Source: Deltaproteobacteria bacterium (lineage in GTDB: Bacteria; Myxococcota; B64-G9). Taken from it: a stretch of 34,013 bases of DNA. Location of the stretch: NCBI GenBank assembly GCA_019314375.1, contig JAFCZJ010000041.1:1-34013 (forward strand), written 5' to 3'. Below are positions 33,006 to 34,013 of this stretch, piece after piece. A program made the translations under genes and the position numbers. Below the pieces are notes generated by a model that saw only the letters and a list, made by a program, of their open reading frames with translations, was not told the origin of the DNA and did no database searches. Positions within the stretch are counted from its first letter, which is position 1; every line of letters begins with the position of its first letter.

Positions 33006-33476
33006 TTACGGCGGCTCTGCGGCTTCCAGCGTGCATTTGAAGTTGGCGGTGGCGAATCGGCCATTGTCGAAGGCAAAGCTGCACTTGCCCTCAAGCGTGT
33101 CCCCGGCTTTATTGCCACTTTTGAACTCGCATCCGTTGCCATCGAAATCGCCCCAGGCTTTGTCGACTGTTCGGTAGATCATGACCCGTTCGTTGAATTC
33201 TTGTCCCTCGAACTCCAAGCCGCTGATTTGCTCTACGCCATCCAGGTCGATGATGATGATCGCGGCAAACTCAGTGCCGCCATCCTCCAGCGTACGCTTG
33301 TACATGATCTTGATGGCCTCGTTCGGCGGGGCATACAATTGGCAGGTCAGCGTGTCGAAGGAGCAGTCGACGAGTTCACACTGGCTGCCGTCCAGGCCCT
33401 TTTCTTCTCCCCCGCATCCAAGGGTAAAGCCTGAAAGCAGGAGCAGCGTGCAGAAAATCCAGGTTGCTTGTTTCAT
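33006..33476 (-). CDS. small lipoprotein, duplicated family (copy B)
   Basis: A 156-residue product from ATG 33476, with AAGGAGA ahead of it. The signal peptide ends FTLGC (Cys21), followed by GGEEKGLDGSQCELVDCSFD. The same cysteine and glycine positions as copy A are kept through the C-terminus (DFDGNGCEFKSG and GKCSFAFDNGRF). It begins 11 bases after the stop of the propeller-like gene, so the two are cotranscribed. Function is unknown; a cell-surface partner of the propeller protein is a reasonable guess from the conserved pairing in both units. Confidence 0.8.
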   Translation of the reverse strand: MKQATWIFCTLLLLSGFTLGCGGEEKGLDGSQCELVDCSFDTLTCQLYAPPNEAIKIMYKRTLEDGGTEFAAIIIIDLDGVEQISGLEFEGQEFNERVMIYRTVDKAWGDFDGNGCEFKSGNKAGDTLEGKCSFAFDNGRFATANFKCTLEAAEPP

Positions 33477-33487
33477 GGTGGTTCTCC

Positions 33488-34013
33488 TTATTCGTCTTCC
33501 CATGTCCCTTTGCGGAACATGACCAATAGCTTGCCTTCGTTTGCGGCCGAATCAAAGTAGCTGTAGGTGTAGGCGATGCCCACCGTGCCGTCCGGCAGCA
33601 CGGCCGCGTCCAGCTTGATGCCGTCGCTGCCTAAGCCCTTGTCGGAGATGACGACTTTTTCCCAGTCCGCCCGGGAGGTCAGTTCGTCGGGGTAGCTGCC
33701 GGTGAAGTAGGCATACCTGACGCCGTCATCGTTGCGATCACAGGCCGTCGCGCCGTCCGAGCAACGCTGGTAGGCGATGCCGGGTTGGCCCGAGACCGGG
33801 TCGACGAGGATGACCGGGTTGCGTCCCGTGTTGCCGTCGGTGTCCACACTGCCCTTTGTCCATTGCAGGCCGTCCATGGAATGGGCGATCATCAATCGCC
33901 CCTGGTCTACGTTGTAATAGGCCACGAGGAAGCGACCGTCTAAGCCGATGGCCAGGGAAAAGGATTTCGCCGGCAGGCTGGCCGGGCCGTAAAGGTCAAC
34001 CCAGCACCAGAGG
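33488..34013 (-). CDS. propeller-like repeat protein, 5' partial
   Basis: The frame is open to the window edge (reading LWCWVDLYGPASLPAKSFS at the edge), so the start lies beyond 34013; 174 C-terminal residues are visible. Blades of a beta-propeller or sialidase/BNR-like repeat are suggested by recurring strand patterns: FLVAYYNVDQGRLMIAHSMDG with LQW, PGIAYQRCSDG, VRYAYFTGSYPDE with DWEKVVI, and VGIAYTYSYFDS with GKLLVMF. Such proteins are usually secreted and bind ligands or hydrolyse glycans, but no catalytic residues can be assigned. It lies 11 bases upstream of lipoprotein copy B. A broken copy exists at 32681-32919. Confidence 0.7.
   Translation of the reverse strand, partial: LWCWVDLYGPASLPAKSFSLAIGLDGRFLVAYYNVDQGRLMIAHSMDGLQWTKGSVDTDGNTGRNPVILVDPVSGQPGIAYQRCSDGATACDRNDDGVRYAYFTGSYPDELTSRADWEKVVISDKGLGSDGIKLDAAVLPDGTVGIAYTYSYFDSAANEGKLLVMFRKGTWEDE

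Overview
The window looks like the chromosome of a Gram-negative, twitching-motile deltaproteobacterium-like organism (Myxococcota or Bradymonadales type). This rests on a complete pilMNOPQ secretin operon, a roadblock protein and a very large TPR protein next to it in an order I associate with the Myxococcus pil locus, TamB and Omp85 envelope proteins, a PilZ protein, an FHA/sigma-54 activator, and many cysteine-rich lipoproteins. GTG starts are common. No insertion sequence, phage gene or CRISPR array was seen.

Left part (1-12569): the C-terminal bulk of a PilY1-like adhesin (its 5' end lies outside the window) ends at a hairpin. A small lipoprotein follows. Then a good sigma-70-type promoter precedes an HTH regulator gene and pilM-pilN-pilO-pilP-pilQ plus an outer-membrane lipoprotein. 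A second promoter precedes a 54-residue small ORF, a roadblock/LC7 protein and elongation factor P.

Middle (12570-24412): a promoter with a leader inverted repeat precedes a 1134-residue acidic TPR protein, which may be an SgmX-like regulator of pilus polarity, and an ExeA-like AAA ATPase. tRNA-Gly(CCC) with a strong intrinsic terminator comes next. It is followed by tamB and an Omp85 outer-membrane protein with about seven POTRA domains, probably a lipid/protein export pair.

Right part (24413-31877): on the minus strand, radA is translationally coupled to a lipoprotein of the 5'-nucleotidase/metallophosphatase superfamily, followed by PilZ and GNAT genes. The lipoprotein reading frame has one in-frame TGA that falls where I expect a cysteine in a conserved EPCGC-type motif. 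Directly after it is a hairpin with a GGUCUG loop at the same codon distance as in the E. coli fdhF SECIS. I read it as a candidate selenoprotein; this is the most interesting observation in the window. Divergently transcribed is an FHA-sigma-54 activator, followed by a cysteine-rich lipoprotein and two unrecognised secreted or anchored proteins.

End (31878-34013): a decayed tandem duplication. Two intact copies and one fragment of a small lipoprotein, one partial and one broken copy of a propeller-like protein, and a 20-codon remnant of the upstream anchored protein are fused together, with a GC-rich segment inserted.
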